Of a stretch of DNA of 64,000 bases, positions 46,569 through 56,940 are shown piece after piece. The stretch is from the NCBI RefSeq assembly GCF_004803795.1, contig NZ_CP012543.1, forward strand, positions 2,507,680-2,571,679, in the 5' to 3' direction. The notes beneath the pieces were generated by a model. It was not told the DNA's origin. It was given only the letters and a program-made list of their open reading frames with translations, and searched no databases. Position 1 is the first letter of the stretch. Each line of letters begins with the position of its first letter. Origin of the DNA: Campylobacter rectus. GTDB taxonomy: Bacteria; Campylobacterota; Campylobacteria; Campylobacterales; Campylobacteraceae. The position numbers and the translations under genes were made by a program.

Positions 46569-47442
46569 ATTTGAGAAAATATATTTGATCAAATTATCGG
46601 TCGTTGCTTTTGCGCTTTCAATTTTATATTCAAATTTGGTGAATTTTAAAATTCAAACCAGGTCACGGAAGCACGATGTGAAGTAAATTTTACTCCTTTA
46701 AAATGATAAATCCAAAAAGCGAGCCCAAAAAAGTATTCCAAGCATAGGTCGGTGCAGCCTTTATCTTACGTTGCATCTTTGGCTTTTGAGTCGCCACCCT
46801 TAAGCTCAACTTTAGGCATAAGGATAGGCAACTTGCCGACCCTAACGGCAACATAGATGTTAAGTGCCATAAGCACAGCAAAAGTCACGCGTCAAACGAG
46901 AAATACCAAAGTCTGCTGAAAAATCAAGCACGTTCCAGCCAAGTACCTAATGCGTGTCAAATCATAAGGGCAAACCGTCTGCGATCGTTTGAGATACGCG
47001 GATTTTACTTACCAGCAAGCGATTTTTTGACCCTATTTACCACAAAAGTCGCAATTGCGCCCCACACGCAAACCACCAACCAGTATTGGTCTCTCAAGGC
47101 AAGTGAGTAGATTTTCGTACTAAAAAGCCCTGAAAAACTTGCCGCTCCAGGGCATTGTTTCGCCCTCAACCACTCAGCTGCTATCAAAAATTCGAAATAC
47201 GCAGTCGCGATGATAGACAAAAAACCGTCGCCTGCTCGACATTCCAGAAATTGGTTAGATACTTCGTTCTAAATTCTTAAATATTTTTATAAAATTGAAA
47301 TTTCTCAAGCCTTGAGACTAAAATTTGAGATTTACTTTGCATTTATAAGGTTATCTGAATATCCCAAAAACGTGATCGTTAAACTTGATACTATTTGGCA
47401 ATTATGATTAAGTAATATTAAATTATAAGTAAAGCATCTTAA
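46569..47442 (-). pseudogene. Decayed region with remnants of a small membrane protein
   Basis: No intact gene. A minus-strand piece VTFAVLMALNIYVAVRVGKL (near 46890-46810), followed after a frame change by TYAWNTFLGSLFGFIILKE, resembles MAPEG-type small membrane proteins. Another fragment at 47005-47220 ends WGAIATFVVNRVKKSLAGK. The evidence is weak; the region seems to be a scar beside the defence genes. Confidence 0.3.
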
Positions 47443-48288
47443 CTAAATGAAACATATTTGCATTATTTGGTTGAATATGTCTTGTTTTAATTTATAAAGA
47501 GGTTCATTTTTTTCTTTCATTATTTTAAATTCCCAAAAGATGAGATTTTTTATATATTCCTCATCTAGATTTAATGCCTTTGCCATATCTTTGATATTAG
47601 ATTTTCTGTATTTTTTATACTTTTCGTATATATTATCAAATATCTCAGTATGATATGAATAAATTTTGCTAATACACATATTTTCTATCCATTCGTACTC
47701 ATTTTTATTAAACTCATCTAAGTTAATTATGTAGATATATTTATTTATGATATCTACCTCAAATTTGATCTTTTTAAAAATCTCTTGAGTATTTTTAAAG
47801 TCTATGCTTGGATCTATATCTTTTTTAAGTCTTTGATTGCAAAGAAGGCAACCTGGGATTAAATTATCAATAGTTATGCTTAGATAATAATGTTTACTTT
47901 TGGGATAAAAATGATCTAAATCGGGCCTTATATACTTATCATTTATTTTAATTAAAGATACATATCCTGCTCTACAGTATGGACAAAGCTGATAACCCTT
48001 CAATGAAATTATATCTTTTGCAAATTTTTTAGATATTATATTCTCGTAAGCTTTATGATAAACAATTTTTATCTCATTTTCTTCTTGTTGAGTTAGCTTT
48101 GTGTTTCTCAATGTTTGAATCTTAATATCTATTTTATCATGCTTTAAATCAATTATATCTCTTGATATATAGCCATAATCATCAAAGCCAAACATTTTAA
48201 TTTTATCATCTATATTTATATTCTTAAGCCTATATGTATCATTTTTAACACATTTGTAGATATTGTCAATAATTTCAGCTCTATTCAA
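47443..48288 (-). CDS. ptuB: Septu-like HNH nuclease component PtuB
   Basis: 281 residues. HNH/ββα-metal module with zinc-knuckle Cys pairs: CPYCRAG, then PDLDHFYPKSKHY (catalytic His region), LIPGCLLCNQRLK. It overlaps the upstream ATPase gene by eight bases. An ATPase/HNH gene pair of this order is the composition of Septu anti-phage systems (PtuA + PtuB). Very AT-rich compared with ilvD upstream. Whether it works as Septu is inference. Confidence 0.75.
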   Translation of the reverse strand: MNRAEIIDNIYKCVKNDTYRLKNINIDDKIKMFGFDDYGYISRDIIDLKHDKIDIKIQTLRNTKLTQQEENEIKIVYHKAYENIISKKFAKDIISLKGYQLCPYCRAGYVSLIKINDKYIRPDLDHFYPKSKHYYLSITIDNLIPGCLLCNQRLKKDIDPSIDFKNTQEIFKKIKFEVDIINKYIYIINLDEFNKNEYEWIENMCISKIYSYHTEIFDNIYEKYKKYRKSNIKDMAKALNLDEEYIKNLIFWEFKIMKEKNEPLYKLKQDIFNQIMQICFI

Positions 48289-50269
48289 TGCTTTCCTTTT
48301 TTAAAATTGATAGTCTATCTATTAATGATTTTAGATGATTTCTTATTGCTTCTTCACCGATATTATTAATTATAGCCTTAGATTGTTCCAAAAAGCCTTC
48401 ATTATCTTTTTTCCACTCTGCTACACATTTTAAATCAATAGATTTTTCATTTATAGCTATTCTATCAATATATTTTACTAGATTGCTTATTTTTAAATTT
48501 TTCTTTCTATATTTTTCTATAATAAGATTAAGTAGTTGATTGTCATTCCTTTTTGCCATTTCGTATGCATATATCAAGTTTATGGAATTTGAAAAATTTT
48601 CTATAAATTTTTTACTAAATTCACCCATAGTATATTCTATAAAAAACTTATCTTTATAAATATCAAGTATATTTCCTCCAAAGCTATTATTGTCTTCATC
48701 TATATTGTTTATTCCAAGATATACTGTATTTTGACTTAGAATATCACTTAATATAATTGGCGAATGGGTTGCCACTATGAATTGTAGTTCTATATCTTCA
48801 AATTTACCAAAAAATCTATTTATATTATCAATAAATTGGCGTTGCCATTCCGGATGAAGATGTAACTCTACTTCGTCTATTAAAATTATCACTGTTTTAA
48901 TGTATTCGGTATCGCCTGTCCTTACTTTGAGAGCTAATATCTTATCGTATATGTTGAATAAATAAGAAAGCATAGTCTTTTCTCCAGAGCTAAGCCTTAA
49001 ATAATTAATTATTTTTTCATTTTTTATTAGATTTATCTTGAATTCAATTATTCCCTGGCTTTCTAGAAAACTTATATGTTGTAGTGTTTTGTAAAAATAA
49101 TCTATATCAGAAACTTGAAAATTATCAATTTTTTCTATCAGAAATTCATAATATTTTTTGCTATTTTCTCTATTTGTAACAATCGACTTTATAGTGGTAA
49201 AACGATTTGAATTAAAGATTTGCTTTACACTCAAGACATCATCATCTAAAATATTTTTTAATAATGCATCAACAGCATTATTAATATCCAAGCCAGGAAA
49301 TTTAGTTATGGCTAATTTTAAAAATCTTTTAAAATTAGAAAATTTACTAATATCTAAGCTGGAAAATATTAAATATTTATAAAAATCTTCTTCTGACATA
49401 TCATTATATTTTTCATAGTATGTAATATTTGGAGATAAAAATAATTTTTTTATATTATTGTAAATTTCTTCATTAAAATTTTCTACATCTAATTTACTTA
49501 GGTTTATGTCGCCAAACTCAATAACTTCTATGCTATTATTAAAGTATTTTTTGTTAACATTTATTTCTACATTTTTATATTTATACCCAATATTTTCTAG
49601 CATGTTTCTAAATTGACTAGAGGTATTAGAAAAATACAAAAGATTTTTTAGTGTTAATGCATTATGACTAGGCTCGCTGTCTTTGATTTTATTTGCGCCT
49701 ATATAGCCAAAATTTTCATAATGCTTATTTGTACTATCTTTTAAATATATGTTTTTTATAAGCTCATAGACTCTATCAAATGGCGACAAACTATGGAATA
49801 TAATTGAAATTGGAGTAGGTATAATACTAAATTTATCATCGCATCTTATGTTTCTTTTTATATTAACAGGGCTAATTTTATTAGTTATGTCAAATTTTTT
49901 AAGTTCAAAATCCTTCATGCTCCAATCGCTAGCATTGTCTATATATGACTGAATAAAAAATATATTTTTACTTAAATCATAAAATAAAGCATGAATTGTA
50001 CCTTCTTTTAATTCATTATCTAGTCTCCATAACTTAAGTGATATCAAAATTTCAAACAATGTGGTTTTACCCATTCCATTTTTACCGACTATACAACTAA
50101 TGTTTCCTATTGGGCTTTCAAATTGCTTATAGTAGTTTTGATTTCTTCTAAGTTCAATAACTTTATTTCTTGAATTAAATTCAATTATCTTAAATTCATC
50201 ATCAAATTTATAAATACCTCGTGGTATATTTTTATAGTCTTCATCTAATAATATAGCAATTAATTTCAT
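48281..50269 (-). CDS. ptuA: Septu-like AAA/ABC-type ATPase PtuA
   Basis: 662 residues of SMC/RecF-like ATPase. Walker A GKNGMGKTTLFEIL near residue 66, ABC-type signature RLSSGEKTMLSYLFNIY, Walker B VIILIDEVELHLHPEWQRQFI and a downstream FIVATHSPIILSDI (H-loop). Partner is the HNH gene directly downstream. The start ATG follows the ilvD stop with no gap (TAAATG) and uses GGAGG inside the last codons of ilvD as ribosome site, so it is expressed from the ilvD transcript. Confidence 0.78.
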   Translation of the reverse strand: MKLIAILLDEDYKNIPRGIYKFDDEFKIIEFNSRNKVIELRRNQNYYKQFESPIGNISCIVGKNGMGKTTLFEILISLKLWRLDNELKEGTIHALFYDLSKNIFFIQSYIDNASDWSMKDFELKKFDITNKISPVNIKRNIRCDDKFSIIPTPISIIFHSLSPFDRVYELIKNIYLKDSTNKHYENFGYIGANKIKDSEPSHNALTLKNLLYFSNTSSQFRNMLENIGYKYKNVEINVNKKYFNNSIEVIEFGDINLSKLDVENFNEEIYNNIKKLFLSPNITYYEKYNDMSEEDFYKYLIFSSLDISKFSNFKRFLKLAITKFPGLDINNAVDALLKNILDDDVLSVKQIFNSNRFTTIKSIVTNRENSKKYYEFLIEKIDNFQVSDIDYFYKTLQHISFLESQGIIEFKINLIKNEKIINYLRLSSGEKTMLSYLFNIYDKILALKVRTGDTEYIKTVIILIDEVELHLHPEWQRQFIDNINRFFGKFEDIELQFIVATHSPIILSDILSQNTVYLGINNIDEDNNSFGGNILDIYKDKFFIEYTMGEFSKKFIENFSNSINLIYAYEMAKRNDNQLLNLIIEKYRKKNLKISNLVKYIDRIAINEKSIDLKCVAEWKKDNEGFLEQSKAIINNIGEEAIRNHLKSLIDRLSILKKESIE

Positions 50270-51943
50270 TTACACCTCCAAAATCGCTCCGTTGCTAGCG
50301 TTCGTGACCAGCTTGCGATACATTCGCAGCCAGCGATACGGCAGCGGTTTTTCAAGCGGCTTAAATTTAGCCTTGCGCTCAGTAATCTCGGCTTCGCTTA
50401 GACGCACGTTGATCGCGTATGTATCCACGTCGATGTCGATCATATCGCCGTCTCGTAGCAGTCCGATCATACCGCCCTCGGCAGCTTCAGGGCTCACGTG
50501 TCCGACGCTTAGTCCCCTCGTCGCGCCGCTAAACCTGCCGTCCGTGATGAGAGCCACGTCTGCGCCGAGACCTCGCCCCATGATGAGGCTCGTTGGGCTT
50601 AGCATCTCCTGCATGCCAGGGCCTCCGCGCGGCCCTTCGTAGCGGATGACGACCACGTCGCCTTTGTTTACCTTGCCGCTTGAGATCCCCTCTATCGCCT
50701 CGTCTTGGCTGTTAAAGCAGACCGCCTTGCCGCTAAATTTGCGCTCGCCGATGATGCCCGCGGTCTTGATGACGCAGCCCTGCTCGGCTAAATTTCCAAA
50801 CAAAACCGCCAGCCCGCCGACCTGCGAGTAGGCGTTTTCGACCTTACGGATGACCGATTCGTCTTTTATGGCGCTAGCTCCGACGCGCTCGCCTAGGCTC
50901 TCGCCCGTGACCGTTAGCGCGTCTAGGCCTAGCAGGCCGTTGTCGCGGCGCGAAATTTCGTTTATCACGGCGCTTAGGCCGCCCGCGCGGTCGATGTCCT
51001 CCATATGCACGTTTGGCAGGCTCGGGCTGATTTTGGCGATGTGCGCGATCTTGCGGCTGATTTCGTTGAGCCCCGCGATCTGTAAATTTACCCCCGCTTC
51101 GCGTGCGATAGCTAGGATATGCAGCACGGTATTGCTGCTGCCGCCCATCGCCATATCGACGACTAGGGCGTTTTGGATCGATTTTTCATTCACGATATTT
51201 CGGATTTTGTATTTTTCATCCAGCGCGATTTGGCAAATTCGTCGCCCCGCCTCGCGGATAAGCTCCTCGCGCTCAGGCGTAAGCGCAGGCACGGTGCCGT
51301 TGCCTTTTAGCGCGATACCCATCGCTTCGCACAGCGTATTCATCGAGTTTGCCGTAAACATCCCCGAGCAGCTACCCCCGCTCGGACAGGCGGCACACTC
51401 GATCTCTTTTAGCTTCTCGGCGCTGATCTCTTTGGTTTCAAATTTACCCACCGCCTCAAACGCAGTCGCAAGGTCGATAGGCTCGCCTTTTTTTGTGTAG
51501 CCCTTTTTCATCGGGCCGCCGCTAACAAAAACCGTCGGCACGTTCACGCGAAGCGCGCCCATCACCATGCCGGGCACGATTTTATCGCAGTTTGGCATGC
51601 AGACGAGAGCGTCTAGAGCGTGCGCGTTCATCACCGTTTCGACCGAGTTTGCGATCAGCTCGCGGCTAGGCAGGCTATATAGCATCCCAGCGTGTCCCAT
51701 CGCGATGCCGTCGTCCACGCCGATACAGTTAAACTCAAACGGCACGCAGCCGTTTTTGCGAATCTCGTCTTTTAAAATTTCGGAGTATTTGTTGAGAAAA
51801 AAATGCCCCGGAATGATCTCGATGAAGCTGTTTGCTACGCCGATGAAGGGCTTTTCAAAGTCCTCGTCCTTTAGCCCGGTCGCTCTTAGCAAGCTTCTGT
51901 GCGGCGCGCGCGTATAGCCTTTTTTGATGATGTCGCTTCTCAA
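50270..51943 (-). CDS. ilvD: Dihydroxy-acid dehydratase
   Basis: Fe-S enzyme of branched-chain amino acid synthesis. 557 residues. Cluster/metal motifs [13 protein letters not shown] and [18 protein letters not shown]; also [15 protein letters not shown] and [19 protein letters not shown]. Monocistronic core gene except for the attached defence genes downstream. Confidence 0.97.
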   Translation of the reverse strand: MRSDIIKKGYTRAPHRSLLRATGLKDEDFEKPFIGVANSFIEIIPGHFFLNKYSEILKDEIRKNGCVPFEFNCIGVDDGIAMGHAGMLYSLPSRELIANSVETVMNAHALDALVCMPNCDKIVPGMVMGALRVNVPTVFVSGGPMKKGYTKKGEPIDLATAFEAVGKFETKEISAEKLKEIECAACPSGGSCSGMFTANSMNTLCEAMGIALKGNGTVPALTPEREELIREAGRRICQIALDEKYKIRNIVNEKSIQNALVVDMAMGGSSNTVLHILAIAREAGVNLQIAGLNEISRKIAHIAKISPSLPNVHMEDIDRAGGLSAVINEISRRDNGLLGLDALTVTGESLGERVGASAIKDESVIRKVENAYSQVGGLAVLFGNLAEQGCVIKTAGIIGERKFSGKAVCFNSQDEAIEGISSGKVNKGDVVVIRYEGPRGGPGMQEMLSPTSLIMGRGLGADVALITDGRFSGATRGLSVGHVSPEAAEGGMIGLLRDGDMIDIDVDTYAINVRLSEAEITERKAKFKPLEKPLPYRWLRMYRKLVTNASNGAILEV

Positions 51944-52057
51944 ATTTGATCCTTTTAGTGGATTTTAGGCGATTTTATCAATTATTTAATTACATAAGTA
52001 TAAAAATTTGAAAGGGCGCGCTTAGCTTGGCTACCGCTTGAGCAACCAAGCTAAATT

Positions 52058-53160
<1,103 letters not shown>

Positions 53161-53352
53161 TTATATAAAAAATGTAATTCTTGAGTTAAATTTTATGTTT
53201 TATAGTGAGAAATTTTGAAACAGTAAATTTTGTTTTTAAGCGACGAAAATTTGAGCCCGAAAGCCCAAATTTAAGCGCAAAGCAGAGCTTGCCTCGCGCT
53301 TATAAAAGGCTAGAGCGCGTTTTGGCCGCATCTAGCCTCGGCGGAGTCAAAT

Positions 53353-54171
53353 TTACTCAGCCACTTTCATCGCGCCGCCCGCGCCCAGACCGCCTTTTAC
53401 GGTTTGCATCTTATAGTTTCTGACGGCCTCTATTAGGTTATTCATCGAGTCGGTAAAGGCTGCGATGATGATCTTGCCCTCAGGCGTGTTGGCATAGGCC
53501 CTTAGCGATCCGCCGGCTTTGCCGCCAAACAGGCTTCCAAGACCTGCAAAGTCCGTGTTTCTAGCGCTTCCCTCGGCTGCGGCTAGCTGTACGCCCGAGC
53601 GGTTTTCGATGAGAGTTAGCACCGTGCTCACGTCGCTCGTGCTAAATCCGCCCGCCACAGAGCCCGCTACCGAGCCAAACAGCGCGCCGACGACGCCGCT
53701 TAGACCGCTGGTGTTGCTCTCGCTAAAGGTTATAGTAGGAGTTAAGGTGTAGTCCGCGGCGACCATCTGACCTTTTTTGAAATTCGAGTTCTCTCTAAGC
53801 TCGCCCGATTCCATCAACGCGCGCTCTTCCAGCATTTGGTTAAATGCCTTGCTACGCTCGACGACGACGAAGCAGTTTGACTGCTGAGCTAGGAGCCTAA
53901 GAACCGGTATCGTGGAGGTTAGTTTGTACTGCCTGGTTGCGACCGAGTACCAGTTGCTATTTCTATCCTCGTAAATCGTAACCGTCCCCATAGTTTCGGT
54001 GCATCTGGTTAGTCCGGGGTTGGTGTTTTGCGCGTTTGAGCCCGCAGCCGCGCCCGTAGCGGTCGTTTTAGCACCGGGCGAGCCCATACTCATCGACGAC
54101 ATACAGCCCGTCAAAAGAAAAGGCAAAGCCAAAGCCGCGATCTTCGATGCGTTAAAAAACGATTTTTTCAT
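53353..54171 (-). CDS. CsgG-family outer-membrane lipoprotein
   Basis: 272 residues. Lipoprotein signal (KIAALALPFLLTGC), a Gly/Ala/Ser linker, then the CsgG-type domain (ATRQYKLTSTIPVLRLLAQQSNCFVVVERSKAFNQMLEERALMESGELR, DYTLTPTITFSE, VAGSVAGGFSTSDVSTVLTLI). CsgG forms secretion pores for curli; isolated homologues in Campylobacter have unknown cargo. Curli genes are absent here. Divergent from the gene at 54284. Confidence 0.8.
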   Translation of the reverse strand: MKKSFFNASKIAALALPFLLTGCMSSMSMGSPGAKTTATGAAAGSNAQNTNPGLTRCTETMGTVTIYEDRNSNWYSVATRQYKLTSTIPVLRLLAQQSNCFVVVERSKAFNQMLEERALMESGELRENSNFKKGQMVAADYTLTPTITFSESNTSGLSGVVGALFGSVAGSVAGGFSTSDVSTVLTLIENRSGVQLAAAEGSARNTDFAGLGSLFGGKAGGSLRAYANTPEGKIIIAAFTDSMNNLIEAVRNYKMQTVKGGLGAGGAMKVAE

Positions 54172-54283
54172 TTATAACTCCTTGGAGAAATTTACAAAAT
54201 TGTAATATATTTGCGCTAAAAATTTACTTTATTTTAAATTTGATATTATAAAATGGTTTAGAAATAACCAGAAAGGATTTGAT

Positions 54284-54676
54284 ATGAAAAAACTTGTTTT
54301 AATCGCTCTTTTTGCGGCACTTTGTTTAAGTTTTTCAAACGCTTACGACAGTTATTCAAACGAATCTTTAATAGTGATCCCGGATGGCCACCATAAATAC
54401 AAAAAACGCCGCCACCGCGATAGATACGACGACGTAGTGATCTATATGGACCCTCCGTACGGCCGCTACAAACAAAGCGACCGAGGCAGGGACTATCGCG
54501 ACAAGCTAATCGATCAATACATCAAAAACAATAACATAAAAAAAGGCGGCTCAAGCAAGTCGGGCGACCGAAGCTACGAGAGAGGCTATGACGACGGATA
54601 CGATGACGGATACCGCGACAGACACTATGATTATTACTATTCGCCTCGCCCGCAAATAGGCATCCGCGTTAGATAA
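54284..54676 (+). CDS. Secreted Tyr/Asp/Arg-rich low-complexity protein
   Basis: 130 residues. Signal peptide MKKLVLIALFAALCLSFSNA, then KYKKRRHRDRYDDVV, YERGYDDGYDDGYRDRHYDY and a C-terminal RPQIGIRVR. No domain recognised. Divergent from a CsgG-family secretion-type lipoprotein, which may be relevant. AAAGGA precedes the ATG. Confidence 0.6.
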   Translation: MKKLVLIALFAALCLSFSNAYDSYSNESLIVIPDGHHKYKKRRHRDRYDDVVIYMDPPYGRYKQSDRGRDYRDKLIDQYIKNNNIKKGGSSKSGDRSYERGYDDGYDDGYRDRHYDYYYSPRPQIGIRVR

Positions 54677-54760
54677 ATTTGACGCCCGTTCGCCGCTAGT
54701 CGTCAAATTTGGCCGGCGGCGAAATTTGATTTACGAATTTAATTTACAAAAAGGAAAATA

Positions 54761-56101
54761 ATGCTAACCAACCCCGTCGTGATCAGCATCCTCGTGATGA
54801 CCGCGCTTTGTTTGCTGCGATTTAACATCCTGCTTTCCATCCTCGTCTCCGCTCTAGTCGCGGGACTCATCTATCACGGCGGATTTGCCGGCGTAGGGGC
54901 CTTTTTCGACGCGCTAACGGCTACCACCTCTACGCTGATAACGGGTATGAAAGGCAACCTAGAAACCTCGCTCAGTTATATCCTGCTCGGCGCGCTCGCA
55001 GCCGCGATAGCCAACACGAATCTAACTGCGATCCTCATAAACGCCGTTAGCAAGGCTCTAGCAAAAACCAGCACCTATTTCGCTCTGATAATCGCCGCAA
55101 TCGCGTGCTTCTCGCAAAATTTGATCCCAGTTCATATCGCTTTCATCCCGATTCTCATCCCGCCGCTTTTACCGCTGATGAACCGCCTAGGCATCGACCG
55201 CCGAGCCGTCGCGTGCGCGCTGACGTTCGGGCTAAAAGCGCCCTACGTGAGCCTTAGCGTGGGCTTTGGCCTTATCTTTCATGGCATCATCAAAAAAGAG
55301 CTCGCAAACAACGGCGTAGAAGTGCAGATGAGCGAGATTTCAAGCGTGATGTGGATAGGCGGCTTCTCGATGTTAGTAGGCTTGCTTTTAGCGGTTTTCG
55401 TCTTTTACCGCAAAAAACGCGACTACGCGCACACCAAATTTGAAACGATCGAGGAGCAAGAGGCGCAAATGGCCGCGAGTCTAAAAATGACGAAAAAAGA
55501 GTGGGCCGTGCTAGGCGGCGCGGTCGCGGCGTTTGGAGTACAAATTTACACCCAGAGTATGCCGCTTGGAGCGCTTTTAGGACTGCTAGTTATGGTGGTT
55601 TTTGGCGGTATTGAGTACCGTAAAATCGACAAAATCATGGACAGCGGCCTAGCGATGATGGGCTTTATCGCATTTATCATGCTCGTCGCCGCGGGCTTTG
55701 GCTCGGTTTTGCGCGAGAGCGGCGGTATCGAACAGCTAGTGAGCTTTGCCAGCGCGGTCGCCGGCGGTAAAATAGGCGGCGCGATACTGATGCTAGCTAT
55801 CGGCCTGCTCGTTACGATGGGCATCGGCACGAGCTTTGGCACGATACCGATCATCGCGGCGATCTACGTGCCGTTTTCGCTCTCGCTCGGTTTTTCTCCG
55901 GCGGCGATCATCTTGCTGGTGGGCGTGGCGGCGGCCCTAGGAGATGCGGGCAGTCCCGCTAGCGACAGCACACTAGGACCTACGAGCGGTCTAAACGCCG
56001 ACGGCCAGCACAATCATATTTACGATACGTGCGTGCCGACGTTTATATTCTTTAATATACCGCTGATGATCGGCGGCGTTATTGGCGCGATGATTTTGTA
56101 A
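54761..56101 (+). CDS. YuiF/NhaC-type transporter (Na+/H+ antiporter family)
   Basis: 446 residues with about twelve transmembrane helices and a cytoplasmic central loop (FYRKKRDYAHTKFETIEEQE). The C-terminal region VGVAAALGDAGSPASDSTLG with GLNADGQHNHIYDTCVPTF is typical of the Na+/H+ antiporter family that includes YuiF, for which amino-acid (histidine) transport has been proposed. Substrate not predictable. Confidence 0.75.
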   Translation: MLTNPVVISILVMTALCLLRFNILLSILVSALVAGLIYHGGFAGVGAFFDALTATTSTLITGMKGNLETSLSYILLGALAAAIANTNLTAILINAVSKALAKTSTYFALIIAAIACFSQNLIPVHIAFIPILIPPLLPLMNRLGIDRRAVACALTFGLKAPYVSLSVGFGLIFHGIIKKELANNGVEVQMSEISSVMWIGGFSMLVGLLLAVFVFYRKKRDYAHTKFETIEEQEAQMAASLKMTKKEWAVLGGAVAAFGVQIYTQSMPLGALLGLLVMVVFGGIEYRKIDKIMDSGLAMMGFIAFIMLVAAGFGSVLRESGGIEQLVSFASAVAGGKIGGAILMLAIGLLVTMGIGTSFGTIPIIAAIYVPFSLSLGFSPAAIILLVGVAAALGDAGSPASDSTLGPTSGLNADGQHNHIYDTCVPTFIFFNIPLMIGGVIGAMIL

Positions 56102-56883
56102 ATTTTACGGCTTGTCTTTCTCCTTTATACTTCGTTAGAAATTTCGCCGAGGCTCGGTTACATACTACTTGTATGCGCCCTCGCTCGGCTCATTTCCGCC
56201 TCGTCTAAAGGAGAAATACGGCGCCTTAGCTTTTTACGTTCAAATTTGGAAGTCAAATTTATAAATTTGAGTTGCCGAGACCCAAACCTTAAAAATGCAA
56301 ATTTAAATTTGTGGCGCGGTAGCGCCGAATAAAACTGCACACAGTGCAGCAACTTCTAACGTCGTAGGGGATAGGGGATTGTTAAGGGGGAAGGGAGCGA
56401 CCTCGTAATTCAAGCCCCCTTCCCCCTTAACAAGAAAGTCAAAATTTGAAGCTAAGTTTGCCGAAATTTTTTAAAATTTAAACCACGAGGAGCGCCTGCC
56501 AAATTTAAACACTCTAAAATTTTGCTTTTCTTTTTTTCGGGAGAGGAAGGGGTTCTGCTTACGGTCTGCTTGCAGCTACGAGCGAAGCGAAGTAGGGCGT
56601 CGCCTTCCTTTGCTTCGGCTTTGCCTCGCAACTGCAAAGCAGACCCTCTCCAACCCTACTGCACGTTAGAGGTGGCGACACTGTTTTGCTCTACGAGCAA
56701 AACAGTGTCGCTGGACTTTTAGGTCAAATTTGGCTAAACCCAAATTTAGTGCCATCAAGGTGCAGGTCTCGGTGAGCTAAATTTTAAAATTTAGACAAAT
56801 TTACCTCAGTTAAATTTATAAGCCCTGTATCGTTATAATCCAATAGATAGCAAATACGCACTCGCAAAACAAAAATCTAAAAT
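56102..56883. repeat. Gene-free stretch with four successive inverted repeats
   Basis: (1) 56113-56217: imperfect, ends TTTCTCCTTTA / TAAAGGAGAAA. (2) 56378-56442: TTGTTAAGGGGGAAGGG with its complement CCCTTCCCCCTTAACAAG. (3) 56567-56650: GGTCTGCTTGCAGCTACGAG with CTCGCAACTGCAAAGCAGACC. (4) 56679-56711: GACACTGTTTTGCT / AGCAAAACAGTGTC, loop CTACG. The GGTCTGCTTGCAG core of (3) also occurs in the three cassette leaders at 30.2, 32.6 and 34.1 kb. No gene seen. Confidence 0.7.
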
Positions 56884-56901
56884 TTGGAACATATTTTGCT
56901 T
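56884..56901 (+). promoter_or_regulatory. Sigma54 (RpoN) promoter of the long hook gene flgE
   Basis: TTGGAACATATTTTGCTT: GG (56886-56887) and GC (56898-56899) with 10 bases between, about 40 bases before the start codon. Confidence 0.88.
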
Positions 56902-56940
56902 TAATAATCTTAAAATTCACTTTTCAAAAAGGATAAAGCT

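Noticed and set aside
47005..47220. Possible intact 71-residue membrane protein
   Set aside because: No start signal and it lies in a region with other broken fragments; treated as part of the decayed scar.
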